Program-made: the position numbers and the translations under genes | The notes under the pieces: generated by a model | What the model was told of the DNA's origin: nothing | Seen by the model: the letters and a program-made list of their open reading frames with translations, nothing else | The model's database searches: none | Shown here: one piece after another, positions 27,101-38,905 of the stretch | Layout: each line of letters starts with the position of its first letter | Position numbering within the stretch: the stretch's first letter is position 1 | DNA from: Actinomadura meyerae | Lineage (GTDB): Bacteria; Actinomycetota; Actinomycetes; Streptosporangiales; Streptosporangiaceae | DNA length: 64,000 nucleotides | Direction of reading: 5' to 3' | Assembly: GCF_900188445.1 (NCBI RefSeq) | Contig: NZ_FZOR01000004.1 | Coordinates: 1-64,000, forward strand

Positions 27101-30100
27101 CGCGACCCGGCTGGCCGGCCGGATCCGCTCCGCGCTCGGCGCCGAACTGCCGGTCCGGGCGCTGTTCGAGGCGCCGACCCCGGCCGGCCTCGCCGAGCGC
27201 CTCGCCGCCGCCGGGAGCGGCGGCGTCCGGCCGCCGCTGGTGCGGGCCGAGCGTCCCGAGGTCGTGCCGCTGTCGTACGCGCAGCAGCGGCTCTGGTTCC
27301 TCAACCGGTTCGAGGGGCCGTCCGCGACGTTCAACCTGCCGGTCGCGCTGCGCCTCGACGGCGCGCTCGACGTGGACGCGCTCCGCGCCGCCCTCGCCGA
27401 CGTGGTGGCCCGGCACGAGCCGCTCCGCACGATCTTCCCGGACGGGTCCGGGACGGCCCGGCAGCTCGTCCTCGAACCGGCCGCCGCGCGCCCCCGCCTC
27501 GACGTCACCGAGACCTCCGAGGCGGCGCTCCCGGCGGCGCTGGCCGCCGAGGCCGGGCGCGGCTTCGACCTGTCGGTGGAACCGCCGCTGCGCGCCCGGC
27601 TGTTCGCCCTCGGCGGCGACGCGCACGTCCTGATGCTCGTCCTGCACCACATCGCCTCGGACGGCTGGTCGATGGCGCCGCTCGCCCGCGACGTGATCCT
27701 CGCCTACGCCGCCCGCGCGGAGGGCCGGGAGCCGGACTGGGCGCCGCTGCCCGTCCAGTACGCCGACTACACGCTCTGGCAGCGCGAGCTGTTCGGCTCG
27801 GAGGAGGACCCGGACAGCCTGATCTCGCGGCAGATCGCCTACTGGCGGGACGCTCTGGCGGGGCTGCCGGAGGAACTCCCGCTGCCGTCCGACCGGCCGC
27901 GCCCGGCGGAGGCGTCCTACCGCGGCGGGACGCACGCCTTCGAGCTGGACGCCGACCTGCACGCCGCGCTCCTGGCCCTCGCCCGCGAGAACGGCGCGAC
28001 CCTGTTCATGGTCATGCAGGCCGCCTACGCCGCGCTGCTGACGCGCCTCGGCGCGGGGACGGACGTGCCGATCGGCTCGCCGATCGCGGGCCGGACGGAC
28101 GAGGCCCTGGACGACCTGGTCGGCATGTTCGTGAACATGCTCGTCCTGCGCACCGACACCTCCGGGGACCCGTCGTTCCGGGAGCTGATCGGGCGGGTCA
28201 AGGAGACCGACCTCGCCGCCTACGCGCACCAGGACCTGCCGTTCGAGCGGCTCGTCGAGGTGCTGAACCCGGCGCGGTCGATGGCGCGGCACCCGCTGTT
28301 CCAGGTCGCCCTGTCGTTCCAGAACAACCCCGAGGCGCGGCTGGAGATGGACGGGCTCACCGGCGGCCCCGAACCCCTCGTCTCGGGCGCCGCCAAGTAC
28401 GACCTGTCCCTCTACCTGGAGGAGCGGCACGGCGACGGCGGCGCGCCCGGCGGCATCGACGCCGGGCTCGAATACGCCCTCGACCTCTTCGACCCCGCCA
28501 CGGCCGTCTCCATCGCGGACCGCTTCGAGCGGCTCCTCCGCGAGCTGGTCGCCGACCCCGACGCGCCCGTCACCACCGCCGAGATCCTCGACCGGGGCGA
28601 GCGCCGCACGCTGCTGCGCCGCTGGGCCGGAGGCAAGGGCGGAGACGTGGAGCGGGCGACGATCCCGGCGCTGTTCGAGGCGCGGGCGGCGGCGCGTCCG
28701 GATGCTCCGGCGGTCACGTTCGAGGGTGTGACGTGGACGTACGGCGAGGTGAACGCGAGGGCGAACCGCCTGGCGCACCGGCTCGTCGAGCGGGGCGTCG
28801 GTCCTGAGCAGTTCGTGGCGCTGGCGCTGCCGCGCTCGGCCGATCTCGTCGTGGCGATCCTGGCGGTGCTGAAGGCGGGCGCGGCGTACGTGCCGATCGA
28901 CCCGGACTACCCGGAAGACCGCATCGCCTACATGGTGGAGGACGCCCGCCCCGTCCTCACCCTCGGCCCGGACGACCTCGATGCCCCCGGACGACCGGAG
29001 ACGAACCCCGGCGTCGCCATCGACCCCGACCACCCGGCGTACGTCATCTACACGTCGGGTTCGACGGGCCGTCCGAAGGGCGTGGTGATCCCGCACCAGA
29101 ACGTCGTGCGGTTGCTGCGTTCGACGGAGGGGTGGTTCGGGTTCGGTCCCGACGACGTGTGGACGCTGTTCCACTCGTACGCGTTCGACTTCTCAGTCTG
29201 GGAGCTGTGGGGCTCGCTGCTCTATGGCGGGCGTCTCGTCGTCGTTCCCTACCTGACCTCGCGCTCGCCTGACGACTTCCTCCGCCTGCTGGCGGCGGAG
29301 CGAGTGACCGTCCTCAACCAGACGCCGTCGGCGTTCTACCAGCTGATGGCCGCCGACCGGGACAACCCCGCAACCGATCTGGCGCTCCGCTACATCGTGT
29401 TCGGCGGCGAGGCCCTCGACCTCGGCCGCCTTGAGGACTGGTACTCCCGGCACCCCGAGGACGCGCCGACGCTGGTCAACATGTACGGCATCACCGAGAC
29501 CACGGTGCACGTCTCGTACATCGCGCTCGACCGCGTCCACGCCGCCACCGCACCCGGCAGCATCATCGGCACAGGCATCCCCGACCTGCGCGTCTACGTC
29601 CTCGACCACCGCCTCCAGCCCGTCCCGCCCGGCGTGGTCGGGGAGCTGTACGTGGCGGGCGCCGGCCTGGCGCGCGGCTACCTGAACCGGCCCGGCCTGT
29701 CGGCGGAGCGGTTCGTCGCCGACCCGTACGGGGCGCCCGGCACCCGCATGTACCGGACAGGCGACCTCGGCCGCTGGCGCCGCGACGGCGTCCTGGAGTA
29801 CCTCGGCCGGGCAGACCAGCAGGTGCAGTTGCGCGGCTTCAGGATCGAGCTGGGCGAGGTCCAGGCCGTCCTGACCAAGCACGAAGCGGTCAAGGACGCG
29901 GCCGTGGTGGTCCGCGACGAGCGCCTCGTCGCCTACGTCGCCGGTGACGGCATCGACGCCGCCGACCTGCGCCGCTTCGCCGGCCGGGACCTCCCCGACT
30001 ACATGGTCCCGGCGGCCGTCGTCGAGCTGGACGCCCTCCCGCTGACGTCGAACGGGAAACTCGACCGGGCGGCGCTGCCCGCGCCCGATTTCTCCGCGAA

Positions 30101-31853
30101 GGTGTCGTCCCGCACGCCGCGCACTCCGGAGGAGGAGACCCTCTCCCGGTTGTTCGCGGAGGTGCTCGGTCTGGAGCGGGTCGGGATCGACGACGGGTTC
30201 TTCGATCTGGGCGGTGACTCGATCATCGCGATCCAGCTCGTCTCGCGCGCCCGCCAGTCCGGCCTGGTCATCACGCCTCGCGACGTGTTCCAGCACCAGA
30301 CCGTCGAGGAGCTGGCCGCCGTCGCGCGCCCCACGGGCGAAGGCGAGCAGGTCGAGGCCGAGGCGCCCGGCGCGGGCATCGGACGCGTCCCCGCGACCCC
30401 GATCATGCGCTGGTTCCAGGAGCTGAACGGGCCTGTCGACGGGTACAGCCAGCGGATGCTCCTCCAGGTCCCGCCGGGCCTCGGCGTGGACGAGCTGGCC
30501 AGGGCGCTCCAGACCCTCCTCGACCACCACGACATGCTCCGCCTCCGCGTGGACGGCACCGAGTTCGAGGTCGCCGAGCCCGGCGCGGTCGACGCCGCGC
30601 CGCTCGTCCGCCGCGTGGACGTGGCGGGCCTGGACACCGGGGCGCTCCGCGCCGTCCTCGCCGAGGAGGCCGAGGAGGCGCGCCGCCGCCTCGACCCGGC
30701 CGCCGGGACGATGGCGCAGCTCGTCTGGTTCGACGCGGGCCCCGCCGCCTCCGGACGCCTCCTGCTCACCCTCCACCACCTGGTCGTGGACGGGGTGTCG
30801 TGGCGGATCCTGCTGCCCGACCTGGTCACCGCGTGGGCCGGGGGAGACCTCGACCCCGTACCGACCTCGTTCCGCCGCTGGGCGCAGCGCCTCGCCGCCG
30901 AGGCGTCCGACCCCGCCCGCACCGCCGAGCTGCCGCTCTGGGAGGACGTCCTCGCCACCCCCGACCCGGTCCTCGGCACCCGACCGCTCGACCCGGCCGC
31001 CGACACGTTCGGGACGGCGCGGCACCTCACCCTCGGCCTGCCCGCCGACGTGACCGGGCCCCTGCTCACCGAGGTCCCCGCCGCGTTCCACGGGCGCGTC
31101 AACGACGTGCTGCTCACCGGCCTCGCCCTCGCCGTCGCCGAATGGCGGCGCGAGCGCGGCACCTGCGAGGAGACCGCCGTGCTCATCGACCTCGAAGGGC
31201 ACGGGCGCGAGGAGGTCGTCCCCGGCGTCGACCTGTCCCGCACCGCCGGCTGGTTCACCTCCGTCTACCCGGTGCGCCTGGACGCCGGATGGGTCGAGCC
31301 CGCCGACGTCCGCGAGGGCGGCCAGGCCGTGGGCACCGCCCTCAAGCGGGTCAAGGAGCAGCTCCGCGAGATCCCCGACAACGGCATCGGGTTCGGGCTG
31401 CTCCGCCACCTCAACCCCGCGGCGGGCGAGCGGCTGCGCGGCGCGCACCCGCAGATCGCGTTCAACTACCTCGGGCGGACCGCCGTGCCCGAGGCCACCG
31501 ACTGGGGCCCGGCCGGGCCCGCCGACAACGACGCCCTCGGCACCGGGCAGGACGCGGCGCTCGGCCTCGTCCACGCCATCGAGGTCAACGCGCACACCCG
31601 CGACCTGCCGGGCGGGCCCGAGCTGTCCGCGACGTGGACGTGGGCCGGGGACCTGTTCGACGCCGCCGCGGTCGAGGACCTCGCCGGCCGCTGGTACGCG
31701 GCCCTGCGCGGCCTCGTCGCGCACGTCGTCGACGGCGCCGCCGAGGGGCCCGTCGGCGGGTTCACCCCGTCCGACCTGTCCCTGGTCGACGTCAGCCAGG
31801 ACGAGATCGACGAGCTCGCCGCCGAGCTCGACGGTGAATGGGAGCTGGATTGA
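24150..31853 (+). CDS. NRPS2, two modules: C-A-T / C-A(Thr)-T-E
   Basis: A 2567-residue NRPS. Domains: DCL-type C ([22 protein letters not shown] at 137), as expected after the NRPS1 terminal E; A about 450-940; T Ser982; LCL-type C (HHIASDG at 1166); A about 1500-1960; T Ser2024; E (HHLVVDG at 2209, EGHGRE, NYLGR). The second A pocket DFWNVGMVHK is threonine, epimerised to D-allo-Thr. The first A has an unusual [13 protein letters not shown]4 region, one residue shorter than usual; its pocket reads roughly D-T-(W/M)-N-L-G-F-V-D and is unassigned. Translation starts at GTG 24150, seven bases after GGAGG, inside the end of NRPS1, so the two are translationally coupled. The final residues overlap NRPS3. 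Confidence 0.95.
28650..30367 (+). repeat. long intragenic repeat, copy 2 (threonine A-T region of NRPS2)
   Basis: Partner of 21017-22734 at a constant offset of 7633 bp, covering the second adenylation and carrier domains of NRPS2. Both copies give the same threonine pocket. The adjoining C domains and parts of the E domains are also similar, but with small length differences (offset 7615 near the C-domain start). Confidence 0.85.
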
Positions 31854-34800
31854 GCAAGTCGCAGCTTGAGGACATCCTCCCGCTGTCCCCGTTGCAGCAG
31901 GGCCTGTTCTTCCACGCCCTGTACGACTCCGGCCACGACGTGTACACCGCGCAGATCGTGCTCGACCTGCGCGGCCCCCTCGACGCCGACGCGCTCAAGG
32001 CCGCCGCGCGGACCCTGCTGCGGCGGCACGCGAACCTGCGCGCCGGGTTCCGGCAGCGCAAGGAGGGGTCGCCGGTCCAGGTCGTCCACCGCGCGGTGCG
32101 GCTGCCCTGGCAGGACGAGGACCTGTCCGCCCTGGCCTTGCCCGACCGCGAGGCCAGGGCCCGCGAACTCGCCGGCGCCGAGCGCACCCGGCCGTTCGAC
32201 ATGGCGAAGCCGCCGCTGCTGCGGTTCATGCTCATCAAGATGGCGGACGACCTGCACCGCATGGTGTTCACCAACCACCACATCCTGCTGGACGGCTGGT
32301 CCACGCCCGTCCTGCAGACCGAGCTGTTCGCGCTGTACCTCGCCAAGGGCGACGACACCGGCATGCCGCGCGTCGCCCCCTACAAGAACTACCTGGCGTG
32401 GCTCGCCGCCCAGGACCGGGCCGCCGCCGAGGACGCCTGGCGCCGCTCCCTCCACGGCGTCGAGGAACCCACCCTCGTCGCGCCCGGCGCGCCCGAGCCC
32501 GCCCCTGGCGACGGCACTCCCGGGCGCATCCGGACCCGTCTCACCGAGGAGCTGACCAGCGCACTCAGCGCGCGCGCCCGCGCCGAAGGCGTCACCCTCA
32601 ACACGGTCTTGCAGCTTGCCTGGGGCACGCTGCTCAGCACCCTCACCGGCTCCACCGATGTCGTGTTCGGCGCCGCCGTGTCCGGCCGCCCGCCCGAGCT
32701 GCCCGGCGTCGAGCAGATGATCGGCCTGTTCATCAACACGCTGCCGATCCGCGTCCGCGTGCGCCCCGCCGACACCGTCGCCGAGGCCCTCGCCCGCCTC
32801 CAGGACGAGCAGGCCGCGCTGATGCCGCACCACCACCTCGGCCTCGCCGACATCCAGCGGCTCACCGGCGCCGGGACGCTGTTCGACACGATGACCGTCC
32901 TGGAGAACTACCCGTTCGACCCCGACGCCGCCGGCGCCGACCTCGGCGGCCTCACCCTCCACGACGTGGACGGCTACGACGCCACCCACTACCCGCTGAC
33001 GTTCGCCGCCGTCCCCGGCCGCGGCCTGTCGCTGCGCATCGACCACCGGCCCGACCTGTTCACCGCCGAGGACGCCGAGCGGCTGATGCGGCGCCTGCTG
33101 CGCGTCCTGGAGGCCGTCGCGCACCGGCCCGGCCTGCCCCTCGGCCGCCTCGGCGTCCTCGACGACGAGGAGCGCGCCGACCTCCTGGAGAACTGGCAGG
33201 GCCCCCGCACCGGCCGCGCGCCCGGCACCCTCACCGGCCGCTTCGCCGAGCAGTGCGCGCGGACCCCGGACGCCGCCGCCGTCCGCGCGGGCGGCGCGTC
33301 CCTCACCTACGCCGAGCTGGACGCCCGCGCGAACCGGCTCGCGAACCGGCTGATCGCGCTCGGCGTCCGCCGCGAGTCCCGCGTCGCGATGCTGCTCGAA
33401 CGGTCCGCGGACGTCGCCGTCGCGTCCCTGGCGGTGCTCAAGGCGGGCGGCGCCTACGCGCCGCTGCACCCCGACCAGCCCGCCGACCGGATCGCGTGGG
33501 CGATCGGCGAGGTCGGCGCGCCCGTCCTGCTCGTCGACGGCGCGATGCGCGACCGCGCCGCCGCCCTCGGCACCGGCGCCCGGATCATCGCCGTGGACGA
33601 CCCCGAGACCGCCGCCGCGCCCGCCGCCGACCCGGCCGTGCCGTGCCACCCGGACCAGCTCGCCTGCGTGTTCTTCACCTCCGGCTCCACCGGCCTGCCC
33701 AAGGGCGTCATGGTCGTGCACCGCGACGCCGTCGACCTCGCCACGGACGGCCGGCTCCGCGGCGGCGCCCACGAGCGCGTCCTCGTCCACTCCTCGCACG
33801 CCTTCGACGCCTCCACCTACGAGCTGTGGACGCCCCTGCTGAACGGCGGCACCGCCGTCTTCGCGCCGCCCGGCCCGCTGGACGGCGCCGCCCTCGAAGA
33901 GCTCATCGCCGGCGAGGACCTCACCGCCGCCTTCCTCACCACCACCCTGTTCAACCTCGTCGCCGAGGAGCGGCCGCACGCCTTCGCGCGGCTCCGCGAG
34001 GTGCTGACCGGCGGGGAGGCGGGGTCGCCCGCCGCGATGCGCAAGGTCCTCTCCGCCTGCCCGGACACCGAGGTCGTCCACATGTACGGGCCCACCGAGG
34101 CCACCACGTACGCGACCGCCGCGCCGCAGCGCGCGCCCCTCGCCGACCCCGCCGAGCGGACGCCCGTGCTCGGCCGCCCCTACGACGATATGCGCGTGTA
34201 CGTGCTGGACCAGGGGCTGCGGCCCGTCCCGCCCGGCGTCGTCGGCGAGGCGTACATCGCCGGGTCCGGGGTGGCCCGCGGCTACCTGGGGCGGCCCGCG
34301 CTCACCGCCGAGCGGTTCGTGCCCGACCCGTTCGCCGCGCCCGGCGAGCGCATGTACCGCACCGGCGACCTCGTCCGGTGGCGGCCGGACGGGAACCTGG
34401 AGTACGTCGACCGCGCCGACTTCCAGGTCAAGATCCGCGGGTTCCGGATCGAGCTGGGCGAGGTGGAGGCGGCGATCGCCGCGCACCCCGACGTCGCCAA
34501 CGTCGCCGTCGTCGCCCGCGAGGAGGCCCCCGGCCACAAGGCCCTCGTCGCCTACGTCATCGCGCCCGCGCTGCCGTCCGGCGACTCCCCGAACGCCGCC
34601 GGCGCCGTGCGGGCGGCCGACGCGCTCCGCGCGTTCGTCCGGGAGCGGCTGCCGGAGTACATGGTGCCCGCCGCGTTCGTCCTGATGGACACCTTCCCGG
34701 TCGGCCCGACCGGCAAGCTCGACCGGCGGGCGCTGCCCGCCCCCGACTACTCCGGCGCCGCCGCCGGGCGCGCGCCGCGCACCCCCGACGAGGAGCGGCT

Positions 34801-35800
34801 GTGCGCGGTCTTCGCCGAGGTGCTCGGCCTCGACCGGGTCGCGGCCGACGCCAGCTTCTTCGACCTCGGCGGCGACAGCATCGCCGCGCTGAAGCTCGTC
34901 ACCCGCGCCCGCCAGGCCGGGGTCGAGCTGACGCCCCGCGACGTGTTCACCCACCAGACCGTCGAAGCGCTCGTCAGGGCGGGCGACCCCGGCGACCGCA
35001 TCGGTTTCGAGGTGCTGCTGCCGATCCGGACGACCGGGTCGCGCCCGCCGGTGTTCTTCGTCCACCCCGCGGGCGGCCTCGCCTGGCCGTACCTGCAGTT
35101 CCAGCGGTACCTCGGCCCCGACCAGCCCGCCTACGGCCTCCAGGCGCGCGCGTTCACGCGGTCCGACCTGCCCGGCTCCGTCGCGGAGATGGCCGCGGAC
35201 TATCTGGAGCAGATCCGCTCCGTGCGTCCCTCGGGGCCCTACCACCTGGTCGGCTGGTCCCTCGGCGGGCTCGTCGCCTACGAGATGGCCGTCCGGCTCC
35301 AGGCCGCCGGCGAGGACGTCGGACTGCTCGCGCTCATCGACTCCTACCACGGCCAGGACCTCGCGGGCGACCAGCGGGAGATCCTGCACGAACTGCTGCA
35401 GGGCATCGGCGTCGACGCGCGGGCGCTCGCGCCGGACGGCAACCCCGACATGAAGCAGATCATGGAGATCCTCGCCGAGCGCGACGACGCCCTCGCCACC
35501 CTCGGCGAGGACGACCTGGTCAACGTCTACCGCAACTACGAGAACGGCCTCAGCCAGGCCGAGGAGTACCGGCCGGGCCGGTTCCGCGGCGACCTCGTGT
35601 TCTTCACCGCGCTCCGGGGCCGCACCGCGGAATCGCCCACCGGGCGGTCCAACTGGGGCCCCCTCGTCGACGGGGAGATCGAGGACTACCCGGTCGACGT
35701 CGAGCACCACCTGCTCCTGGAACCGGAACCGGCCGCCGAGATGGGCGCCGTCCTGGCCGCCAAGCTCGACAAACTGCACAGCGGAACGCGGGAGCACTGA
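31838..35800 (+). CDS. NRPS3, terminating module: C-A-T-TE
   Basis: A 1320-residue final module. DCL-type C ([22 protein letters not shown] at 147) accepts the D-configured peptide from NRPS2. A spans about 455-955, T has Ser1014, and a C-terminal type I thioesterase has GWSLGG with Ser1141 and a catalytic His at 1290 or 1291. The A pocket reads D-A-Y-F-L-G-M-T-Y, which I cannot assign; hydrophobic or aromatic character is suggested. TE would release the chain by hydrolysis or macrocyclisation, with Dap or allo-Thr side chains as possible nucleophiles. ATG 31838 lies within the end of NRPS2 (16-bp overlap); TTG at 31850, five bases after GGGAG, is an equally good start. mbtH follows after 11 bp. 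Confidence 0.95.
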   Translation: MGAGLSKSQLEDILPLSPLQQGLFFHALYDSGHDVYTAQIVLDLRGPLDADALKAAARTLLRRHANLRAGFRQRKEGSPVQVVHRAVRLPWQDEDLSALALPDREARARELAGAERTRPFDMAKPPLLRFMLIKMADDLHRMVFTNHHILLDGWSTPVLQTELFALYLAKGDDTGMPRVAPYKNYLAWLAAQDRAAAEDAWRRSLHGVEEPTLVAPGAPEPAPGDGTPGRIRTRLTEELTSALSARARAEGVTLNTVLQLAWGTLLSTLTGSTDVVFGAAVSGRPPELPGVEQMIGLFINTLPIRVRVRPADTVAEALARLQDEQAALMPHHHLGLADIQRLTGAGTLFDTMTVLENYPFDPDAAGADLGGLTLHDVDGYDATHYPLTFAAVPGRGLSLRIDHRPDLFTAEDAERLMRRLLRVLEAVAHRPGLPLGRLGVLDDEERADLLENWQGPRTGRAPGTLTGRFAEQCARTPDAAAVRAGGASLTYAELDARANRLANRLIALGVRRESRVAMLLERSADVAVASLAVLKAGGAYAPLHPDQPADRIAWAIGEVGAPVLLVDGAMRDRAAALGTGARIIAVDDPETAAAPAADPAVPCHPDQLACVFFTSGSTGLPKGVMVVHRDAVDLATDGRLRGGAHERVLVHSSHAFDASTYELWTPLLNGGTAVFAPPGPLDGAALEELIAGEDLTAAFLTTTLFNLVAEERPHAFARLREVLTGGEAGSPAAMRKVLSACPDTEVVHMYGPTEATTYATAAPQRAPLADPAERTPVLGRPYDDMRVYVLDQGLRPVPPGVVGEAYIAGSGVARGYLGRPALTAERFVPDPFAAPGERMYRTGDLVRWRPDGNLEYVDRADFQVKIRGFRIELGEVEAAIAAHPDVANVAVVAREEAPGHKALVAYVIAPALPSGDSPNAAGAVRAADALRAFVRERLPEYMVPAAFVLMDTFPVGPTGKLDRRALPAPDYSGAAAGRAPRTPDEERLCAVFAEVLGLDRVAADASFFDLGGDSIAALKLVTRARQAGVELTPRDVFTHQTVEALVRAGDPGDRIGFEVLLPIRTTGSRPPVFFVHPAGGLAWPYLQFQRYLGPDQPAYGLQARAFTRSDLPGSVAEMAADYLEQIRSVRPSGPYHLVGWSLGGLVAYEMAVRLQAAGEDVGLLALIDSYHGQDLAGDQREILHELLQGIGVDARALAPDGNPDMKQIMEILAERDDALATLGEDDLVNVYRNYENGLSQAEEYRPGRFRGDLVFFTALRGRTAESPTGRSNWGPLVDGEIEDYPVDVEHHLLLEPEPAAEMGAVLAAKLDKLHSGTREH

Positions 35801-35811
35801 AAGGAAACCCC

Positions 35812-36021
35812 ATGTCGAATCCCTTCGAGGACCCGGACGGCACCTACCTCGTGCTCGTCAACGGCGAGGGCCAGCACTCGCTGTGGCCGTCCTTCGCCGA
35901 CGTCCCCGCCGGCTGGACCGTGGCCAAGGACGCCGACACCCGGCAGGCGTGCCTGGACTACATCACCGAGAACTGGACGGACATGCGGCCGAAGAGCCTG
36001 ATCGAGGCCATGGGTGAGTGA
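35812..36021 (+). CDS. MbtH-like protein
   Basis: A 69-residue MbtH-family chaperone, which binds A domains and is often needed for their folding and activity. It shows the family pattern [31 protein letters not shown] with the invariant tryptophans, then [17 protein letters not shown]. Short enough to be missed by length-filtered gene calling. AAAGGAAACCCC directly precedes the ATG and supplies the ribosome-binding site. It lies between NRPS3 and the acetyltransferase gene and overlaps the latter by 8 bp. At least one of the A domains here, possibly the split one, is likely MbtH-dependent. Confidence 0.95.
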   Translation: MSNPFEDPDGTYLVLVNGEGQHSLWPSFADVPAGWTVAKDADTRQACLDYITENWTDMRPKSLIEAMGE

Positions 36022-36676
36022 CCGGGCCGGAGGGCCGCCGCCGGACGGCGCGGAACTGCGGGTCGCCTCGGTCACCGAATGGACCATGGAGATGCGGGAC
36101 GCGGCCGACCTGCGCCCCGCGCCGCTGCCCGGTGTCGAGATGACGTTCACGCTGGCCGCGGTGCCGTCCGCGGACGTCAACCGCGCCCTGTACGCGGCGG
36201 TCGGCGCCCGCGTGTGCTGGACGGACCGCTTCCCGTGGTCCTACGAGCGGTGGCGCGACTGGGTGGAGCGGCCCGAGCTGTCCACGTGGATCGCGATGGC
36301 CGAGGGGACCATCGCGGGCTTCTTCGAGATCGAGGCGCAGCCGGACGGCGACACCGAGATCCACCTGGTCGGCCTCACCCCCGCGTTCGTCGGCCGCGGC
36401 TACGGCGGCTACCTCGTGGAGCAGTGCACCCGCCGCGCCTGGCAGCGCGGCGAGCTGTGGGCGCGGCACGCGGGCCCCGCCGCGCGGGTGTGGCTGCGCA
36501 CCAGCAGCCTCGACCACCCGAACGCGATCGCGAACTACCGGCGCCGGGGCTTTAAGGTGGCGGCGGAGACCACCGCGCCCAAGCTCGTGCCGGATCCGCG
36601 GATCGCGCCGTGGCCGCTGCCGCACGACCCCCGGACGGCCACCCGGCGGCACGAGGAGGAGGAGTTGATCACGTGA
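36014..36676 (+). CDS. GNAT family N-acetyltransferase, probable tailoring enzyme
   Basis: A 220-residue GNAT-fold protein. The acetyl-CoA pyrophosphate loop is visible as [20 protein letters not shown] near residue 125, followed by [16 protein letters not shown], the usual C-terminal beta-bulge region. An N-terminal extension of about 60 residues precedes the fold. GTG 36014 overlaps the mbtH stop; the 3' end overlaps the thioesterase gene by 4 bp (GTGA), so it is translationally coupled to the NRPS operon. It may acylate the peptide, for example the Dap side-chain amine or the N terminus. This role is inferred only from position. Confidence 0.85.
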   Translation: MSDRAGGPPPDGAELRVASVTEWTMEMRDAADLRPAPLPGVEMTFTLAAVPSADVNRALYAAVGARVCWTDRFPWSYERWRDWVERPELSTWIAMAEGTIAGFFEIEAQPDGDTEIHLVGLTPAFVGRGYGGYLVEQCTRRAWQRGELWARHAGPAARVWLRTSSLDHPNAIANYRRRGFKVAAETTAPKLVPDPRIAPWPLPHDPRTATRRHEEEELIT

Positions 36677-37410
36677 CCTGGTTCCGCTGCGCCGAGACGC
36701 GGCCGTGGGCGTCGATGCGGCTGTTCTGCCTGCCGCACGCCGGCGGGTCGGCGGTGTTCTACCGGCCGTGGGCCAAGGAGGTCAGCCCGGCCGTCGAGGT
36801 GCACGCCGTGCAGTACCCGGGCCGGGCCGACCGGATGGGGGACGCGCTCGTCACCGACGCGCACCAGCTCGCCCGCCTGATCGCGGGCGCGATGGCGCCG
36901 CTGATGGACCGGCCCGCCGCGCTGTTCGGGCACAGCATGGGCGCCGTGCTGGCCTACGAGGTGGCGCGGCTGCTCCAGGAGCGCGGCAGCGCGCCGGTGC
37001 ACCTGTTCGCGTCCGGTGCGCGCCCGCCGGACGACCGCGGCGACGGCCGCCGCGTGTCCGGCCTCGACGACGACGGCGTGGTCGCCGAGATGGTCGAGCT
37101 GGGCGGCACCGACGCCGAGGCGCTGCAGGACCCGGAGCTCCGCGAGCTGGTGCTGCCGTACGTGCGCAACGACTTCGCGCTGATCGAGGACTACGCGCAC
37201 CGGCCGGGGACGCGGCTCACGGTCCCGGTCACCGCGCTCGTCGGGGACTCCGACGCGCACGTCTCGCCGGAGCAGGCGCGGGGCTGGGCGCGGGCCACCG
37301 GCGGGCGCTTCGAGTTGAAGGTGCTGCCGGGCGGCCACTTCTACCTGGCCGACCAGCAGTCCGCCGTCATCGCCGAGGTGCTGCGGGCCCTGGAGGTGCC
37401 CGCGGGCTGA
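36673..37410 (+). CDS. type II thioesterase
   Basis: A 245-residue stand-alone alpha/beta-hydrolase thioesterase that typically clears misprimed or stalled acyl groups from carrier domains. Motifs: LFCLPHAGGSA near the N terminus, the nucleophile in LFGHSMGAVLAYE, Asp in LVGDSDAHVSPEQ and His in LPGGHFYL. The GTG at 36673 overlaps the upstream stop as GTGA and follows a run of GGAGGAGGAG. It is the last gene of the NRPS operon, followed by a strong hairpin. Confidence 0.93.
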   Translation: MTWFRCAETRPWASMRLFCLPHAGGSAVFYRPWAKEVSPAVEVHAVQYPGRADRMGDALVTDAHQLARLIAGAMAPLMDRPAALFGHSMGAVLAYEVARLLQERGSAPVHLFASGARPPDDRGDGRRVSGLDDDGVVAEMVELGGTDAEALQDPELRELVLPYVRNDFALIEDYAHRPGTRLTVPVTALVGDSDAHVSPEQARGWARATGGRFELKVLPGGHFYLADQQSAVIAEVLRALEVPAG

Positions 37411-37471
37411 GGCCCGGACACTGCGGGCGGGACACGGCGGACCGGGCAGGTATGGCCGGGACACGGCGGAC

Positions 37472-37506
37472 GGGCCGCCCCCACGGAGTCCGGGTGGGGA
37501 CGGCCC
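37472..37506. terminator. bidirectional terminator hairpin at the end of the NRPS operon
   Basis: GGGCCG (37472-37477) pairs with CGGCCC (37501-37506). After one mismatch CCCCAC (37479-37484) pairs with GTGGGG (37494-37499), leaving a 9-base loop. It lies between the convergent thioesterase and protease genes. Confidence 0.8.
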
Positions 37507-37529
37507 GCCCTCTCACGGGAGCCGCGGGA

Positions 37530-38588
37530 TCAGTAGACGCTCAGGCCGTAGCGGCTGAGCGGCTCGGTGACCGGCTGGAAGAAGGTCGTCCCGCCGACGG
37601 AGCAGTTGCCGCTGCCGCCGGAGGTCAGGCCGAGCGCGGTGGACCCGGAGAACAGGGAGCCGCCGCTGTCGCCGGGCTCGGCGCACACGGTGGTCCGGAT
37701 GAGGCCGCTGACGCTGCCCTCCTGGTAGTTCACCGTCTGGTTGAGGGCGGTGACCCGCCCGCTGCGCAGGCCGGTGGTGCTGCCGCTGCGGTACACGGTC
37801 TGCCCCACCGCGGCGTTGCCGGCGCTGGTGATGTCGCGGGTGCCGGAGCCGTAGAGGCTGACGGTGCCCTGGGTGTCGGTCGGCGTCGAGGTGTACTGCA
37901 CGACCCCGTAGTCGTTGCCCGGGAAGCTGCTGGCCACGGTGCGGCCCAGCGTCCGGCCCGAGCTGTCGGTCCAGGTCGTGCCGATGTTGGTGCAGTGCCC
38001 GGCGGTGACGAAGTAGTACGTGCTGCCGGACCGGACGTTGAAGCCCAGCGAGCAGCGCGCGCCGCCGGTGTAGATGGCCTCGCCGCCGCGGGTGAACTTC
38101 TGGAACTTCCCGGCGACCCGCTCGGTGCGGACGGCCGCGCCCTGCTTGGCGGCGGCGGCCTTCACCTTGGCGAGCTTCGCGCCCGTGACCGTGCTGTCGA
38201 TGCTGAGGACGACCTGGTTGGACGCCGGCTCGACGGCCCAGGCGGTGCCCGGGACGGTCGCGTCGCGCTTGAGCGCCGCCATGACCTCGCCCAGGTCGGT
38301 GCCGCTGCGCGCCACGGTCTGCGGCACCGCGCCCGCGGCGCGGACGGACTGCGCGGCCTGCGCGGTCGTGACCGTGACGACCAGCTTGCCGCCCTTGACG
38401 TAGGAGCCGGCGGACTGGGCGCCGAGCTGGTGCGCGAGCGAGGCGGCCAGCGTGCCGGGCGCCGGGGGAGCGGCGGGCGCGGCGGGGCTGGCGGACGCGG
38501 CGGGAGCGGCCGCGAGGGTGGCGGCCACCATGCCGGCCGCGGCCGTGGTGACGGCGGCGGCGGTGACGCGCCTGTGACGGTTGTTCAC
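37530..38588 (-). CDS. secreted S1-family (streptogrisin-like) serine protease with propeptide
   Basis: A 352-residue precursor. With the GTG start at 38588 (GGAGG four bases upstream) it has a proper signal peptide: NNRHRR, a hydrophobic Ala-rich core, and a likely cleavage after ASA. A propeptide of about 130 residues follows, with the alpha-lytic-protease prodomain character, then a chymotrypsin-fold domain: His in FVTAGHC, Asp in GNDYGVVQY, Ser in PGDSGGSLF, and cysteine pairs around CSLGF/GHC and [14 protein letters not shown]. Expected to be an extracellular protease that matures by self-cleavage. It is convergent to the NRPS operon and not obviously part of it. Confidence 0.93.
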   Translation of the reverse strand: MNNRHRRVTAAAVTTAAAGMVAATLAAAPAASASPAAPAAPPAPGTLAASLAHQLGAQSAGSYVKGGKLVVTVTTAQAAQSVRAAGAVPQTVARSGTDLGEVMAALKRDATVPGTAWAVEPASNQVVLSIDSTVTGAKLAKVKAAAAKQGAAVRTERVAGKFQKFTRGGEAIYTGGARCSLGFNVRSGSTYYFVTAGHCTNIGTTWTDSSGRTLGRTVASSFPGNDYGVVQYTSTPTDTQGTVSLYGSGTRDITSAGNAAVGQTVYRSGSTTGLRSGRVTALNQTVNYQEGSVSGLIRTTVCAEPGDSGGSLFSGSTALGLTSGGSGNCSVGGTTFFQPVTEPLSRYGLSVY

Positions 38589-38905
38589 TGTGCCTCCAGC
38601 GGGGGGTTTGGCGCACCCTTGTGGTGCGCCGGAGGTGTTGGACATGGTGTAAGACCGTCAAGGCGGACGAAAGACGCAGAAGGTGACTAATTACAACCGC
38701 GCGCGTTGTCACCCTGGTGGCGTGCGCGTGGTCAGTCGGGCAACGTCCGCACGCGTCCCCCGAAACCGAACGCGATTATGTTTCGGGACGGGCCGCCGCT
38801 CTGGGCCTCCCCGGCGCGGCGTTCCGCACGTACAGTCGGGATGACGGGGGATCGGGCCGACGACGCGGATCCCCCGCCCCCGGTTCCCCGGCACGGGAGT
38901 GCCCC
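38589..38905. promoter_or_regulatory. divergent promoter region of protease and ABC ATPase genes, with a leader hairpin
   Basis: No gene is supported in these 317 bp. GGCGCACC (38610-38617) and GGTGCGCC (38623-38630) form a perfect 8-bp stem with a 5-base loop, 22 bases upstream of the protease GTG and therefore in its mRNA leader. On the minus strand TTGACG lies farther upstream, near 38664, as a possible -35 element. An AT-richer stretch at 38684-38696 (ACTAATTACAACC) is another promoter candidate. GGGAG before 38906 is the ribosome-binding site of the ATPase gene. Confidence 0.5.

Noticed and set aside
37530..38588. Protease as part of the NRPS cluster
   Set aside because: It is convergent, separated by a strong bidirectional hairpin, and is an ordinary secreted streptogrisin-type enzyme.
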